Assembly (NCBI GenBank): GCA_004335635.1
Contig: QAXH01000477.1
Location: forward strand, 1 to 15,328
DNA: 15,328 nt
Direction of reading: 5' to 3'
Source: Chloromonas sp. AAM2
Taxonomy: Eukaryota; Chlorophyta; Chlorophyceae; Chlamydomonadales; Chlamydomonadaceae
In this document: positions 13,501 to 15,328 of the stretch, in pieces
Layout of the letters: every line of letters starts with the position of its first letter
Position numbering within the stretch: position 1 is the first letter of the stretch
Translations under genes and position numbers: made by a program
The notes under the pieces: model-generated
Told to the model about the DNA's origin: nothing
Seen by the model: the letters and a program-made list of their open reading frames with translations, nothing else
The model's database searches: none

Positions 13501-15328
13501 TCCGGCGCACTCCCAGTGGCAACCCATGCTGGACGCCAGCCCCGAGCTGGTCAGGGCGCTGCAGAAGGTCACCACCATCGCACAGATGTGTCTCCTGCTG
13601 CCGGGTAAGACACGCGCTGTTGTCATCTCACACACCTTGACCTGTGTCCACCCATTCATGGTTGGCCTTGAGCGAGCTGATTGGATAGGCATGGGCTAGC
13701 TGTCTGCTCAGCTCATCCATGTCAGAGTGTCAGGTGAGGCACATGTCTGCAGCACAACAAGCTCCATCCATGGGACATAGTCATGAGTCAACATCAGCAA
13801 GGCGGTCGGTGAATTTCGAGTCGATTGGATAATCTTGCCCCTGAGCTGATCCCAGTCCTCATTCACCAGGTGAGGCAAGCTCTGCGTGCCCAGCTCACAT
13901 CCAGCCTGATTCCTTTGGGGGTGACTGGGCGGTTTCGTTTTCAGGAGTGGCAGAGCCTGAGATCAGTTTCATGTTCTGCTCTGACCCTTTGCCGCTGTGT
14001 TTTCTGTCCTGTTTGTTGCAGTGGACGCAACTGCCTCAACACCTCCCCTATGCGTGGTCAACACACACCTCTTCTTCCACCCGTACGCACCACACATTCG
14101 CACGATGCACACAGCAGCAGTCCTGGAAGAGGTCTCCGCTCTGTTCAACCAACTCAACCGACTCAACCAACAACAAATCAACCAACAATCCGAAACGGCA
14201 AATGATGATAGGTTACCTGTGCATTTGGTCAATGGGGTTGAAACCCCAGCAACAGTGTCAATAAATCAGCCGATGGCGAGCGGGGCAGAGCCAATGACAG
14301 CGACGGAAGCAAGCGCAGAGGTGTCACGGGTAGCGGGGCCGAGTGAAGGGCTACAGCGGGTGGCTGCAGCCCTAAGGGGAAGTCAGCCCACTGTTCTTTT
14401 CTGTGGTGATCTCAACAGTGATCTCAATGATGGAGTGCCAGGTGGGTGAGAGAACATGGACTGTAAGCTTTGGGACCCCTATGTGGGCGAGGATCAGGTC
14501 AACTTATATGAAAACACGTGGTGTCAACACGTGGGGCTCCTCGTGTTCGGGAGACGGGGCTTATGTTGCAATGCCGTAGTGTTCTTTGCACCCTGCCACA
14601 GTGCCTTGCCAAGGACCAAACAGTTGTCAGCAGGCCTGTACCTGCTCCTCTAAGCGTCTTCCAGTGCTGGGACTGACCACTGCCATCAGGCACGCACGGA
14701 CATGGCGTGTTAGCGTCCGATGCACGCCAGGAAGCGCTCTGGCACGATAAAACGAGCAGTGTGTTTGCTTGCATCTCCTTGTGGCCTTGACTTGCAGAGC
14801 CCATGCCGGCAGCCATGAGCAAAGAGGCAGTGACGTATTTTGAGTGTCGTGATTGTTTCTTTGTGACCTTGTCTGCAGAGTGTAGCGTGCAATAGGTGCT
14901 CTAGAGGCGCATGCATATGCAACTGTGCATACCGTGACACAAAGCCACTCTCATGTTTGCTCACTTCGTGCTTGGTGGTGTGCGTGTGTAGGTGTTGTGG
15001 AGTTGTTGCAGAACGGGCGGCTCAGGGCCGACCACTGGGACTGGCGTATGGGGGCAAACTTCAAGTGGGGTATGGTGAGTCGACCAGGTCAAAGCACATC
15101 CACCGTGGAATCAAAATCCGGGGTCGTCTTCGTCTCAGTTTTTGGGTTAAAGGGCTTGTGAATGGCAGGTGCTTGTCCTGCTGTTTTGCATTGTGTTGTT
15201 CCATGCTGTTCGGTGTACTTGGCGCATGTACAACACGACGTACTTGACCCGCTTGACAAGTTTGTTGAACCAAGGTACACGAGACTTGCAAGCCCGTGTG
15301 ATGCACCACGCAGAACGAGGAGGATGGC
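7579..15328 (+). CDS. PDE12: PDE12-like 2'-phosphodiesterase / 3' exoribonuclease, EEP superfamily (3' end outside window)
   Basis: Exons: 7579-7788, 8241-8320, 8545-8609, 8867-8990, 9499-9607, 9909-10017, 10367-10442, 10717-10832, 11174-11319, 11606-11710, 12334-12423, 12994-13083, 13493-13604, 14022-14441, 14992-15074, and perhaps 15314 onward. All phases agree, giving about 645 residues. The N-terminal PDE12 domain shows RPMAGFP, CEF, a Trp-rich strand, LFTPSAADVG and CEVTPG. The catalytic domain shows RILSYNLLAD (Asn about 331), YCPP..LDPDYR, GYSADVMCLQ|EVD (catalytic Glu about 381), EGSATFWR, VVNTHL (His about 493), FCGDLNS (Asp about 607, Asn 609) and DHWDW. The terminal SDH motif is beyond the window. 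Family members cleave 2'-5' linkages and trim poly(A), in mitochondria for animal PDE12. CCR4, Angel and nocturnin share the core, but the N-terminal match favours PDE12. Start choices are 7579, 7609 and 7735; the first two add a basic Ala/Ser-rich leader. A Gln/Asn-rich insert interrupts the catalytic domain. Confidence 0.88.
9117..9200 (+). repeat. 37-bp tandem repeat, about 2.3 copies
   Basis: Units 9117-9153 and 9154-9190 differ by a single base (ggctac versus ggccac), and a third copy starts at 9191 and is cut short. The array lies in the PDE12-like intron between the exons ending at 8990 and starting at 9499. Confidence 0.85.
10664..10709 (+). repeat. Two 23-bp tandem units before an acceptor
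   Basis: Units 10664-10686 and 10687-10709 (cactcaaacctgtggtcact versus cactcaaacatgtgctcact) differ at two bases. They end seven bases before the PDE12-like exon starting at 10717, so they supply part of its 3' splice region, including its only pyrimidine-containing tract. Confidence 0.8.
11711..12023 (+). repeat. Minisatellite of ten units, each ending in a splice-like AG|GTGA
   Basis: Starting at the first base of a PDE12-like intron there are ten head-to-tail units. Seven are 34 bp (starts 11711, 11745, 11779, 11813, 11847, 11881, 11990) and three are 25 bp (11915, 11940, 11965), the short form lacking one internal cctcatatg. Each unit begins GTGA and ends CTACAG or TATAG (once TATTG). 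The preceding exon itself ends TCATGTGCCTACAG, matching the unit tail, so the array appears to have grown from the exon/intron junction. Confidence 0.95.
12787..12840 (+). repeat. (TTC)18 microsatellite
   Basis: Eighteen uninterrupted TTC triplets lie in the PDE12-like intron 12424-12993. The tract is a perfect homopyrimidine run about 150 bp upstream of the next acceptor. Such mirror-symmetric tracts can form triplex DNA and are length-unstable. Confidence 0.97.
15314..15328 (+). CDS. Possible next PDE12-like exon, cut by the window edge
   Basis: After the exon ending at 15074 (phase 0) the next plausible acceptor is cacgcag at 15307-15313, giving codons for Asn-Glu-Glu-Asp-Gly. PDE12 proteins have an acidic NGEEE-type stretch at the equivalent place, after the DHxDW motif. 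With only fifteen bases visible the call is tentative. Confidence 0.45.

Overview
This window looks like nuclear DNA of a green alga, probably a core chlorophyte. The protein-coding signal is broken into many short GC-rich exons. They are separated by TG-rich introns with canonical GT...AG ends (one GC...AG), and the proteins are eukaryotic: a ribosomal protein, a Golgi tether and an RNA phosphodiesterase. Lineage is inferred from gene architecture and from plant/algal-like residues in the ribosomal protein; no rRNA or organelle marker is present. Long open frames mislead here because they run across introns, so genes were rebuilt by matching exon phases to splice sites.

Three genes fill the window. 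(1) Positions 82-3368, plus strand: the 3' part of a golgin, an Ala/Glu/Arg-rich coiled coil ending in one C-terminal membrane anchor of golgin-84/GC1 type. Seven exons are visible and the 5' end lies outside the window. (2) Positions 4401-7347, minus strand: a complete eight-exon gene for small-subunit ribosomal protein eS1 (RPS3A), 261-262 residues, with every exon in phase. (3) Positions 7579 to the window edge, plus strand: a PDE12-like 2'-phosphodiesterase of the endonuclease/exonuclease/phosphatase (EEP) superfamily, with at least fourteen exons and truncated on the right before its final catalytic motif.

Genes 1 and 2 converge on a roughly 1 kb stretch (3369-4400) that holds 3' UTRs and TGTAA-type candidate poly(A) signals. 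Genes 2 and 3 are divergent and share a very short promoter interval of about 230 bp. Nothing suggests a common pathway: this is ordinary housekeeping DNA (Golgi structure, translation, RNA turnover). I see no prophage, CRISPR array, toxin or defence system and no RNA gene.

The unusual content is mostly in introns. A minisatellite of ten units in a PDE12 intron copies the exon/intron junction, so nearly every unit carries a potential AG|GT splice boundary, and the interrupted codon pair leads into a catalytic glutamate. A 24-bp perfect inverted repeat sits in a golgin intron that also uses a rare GC donor. There is a (TTC)18 tract, and several smaller tandem repeats. In the proteins, a Gln/Asn-rich insertion of roughly 75 residues splits the PDE12 catalytic domain, and an in-frame N-terminal extension resembles an organelle-targeting peptide.
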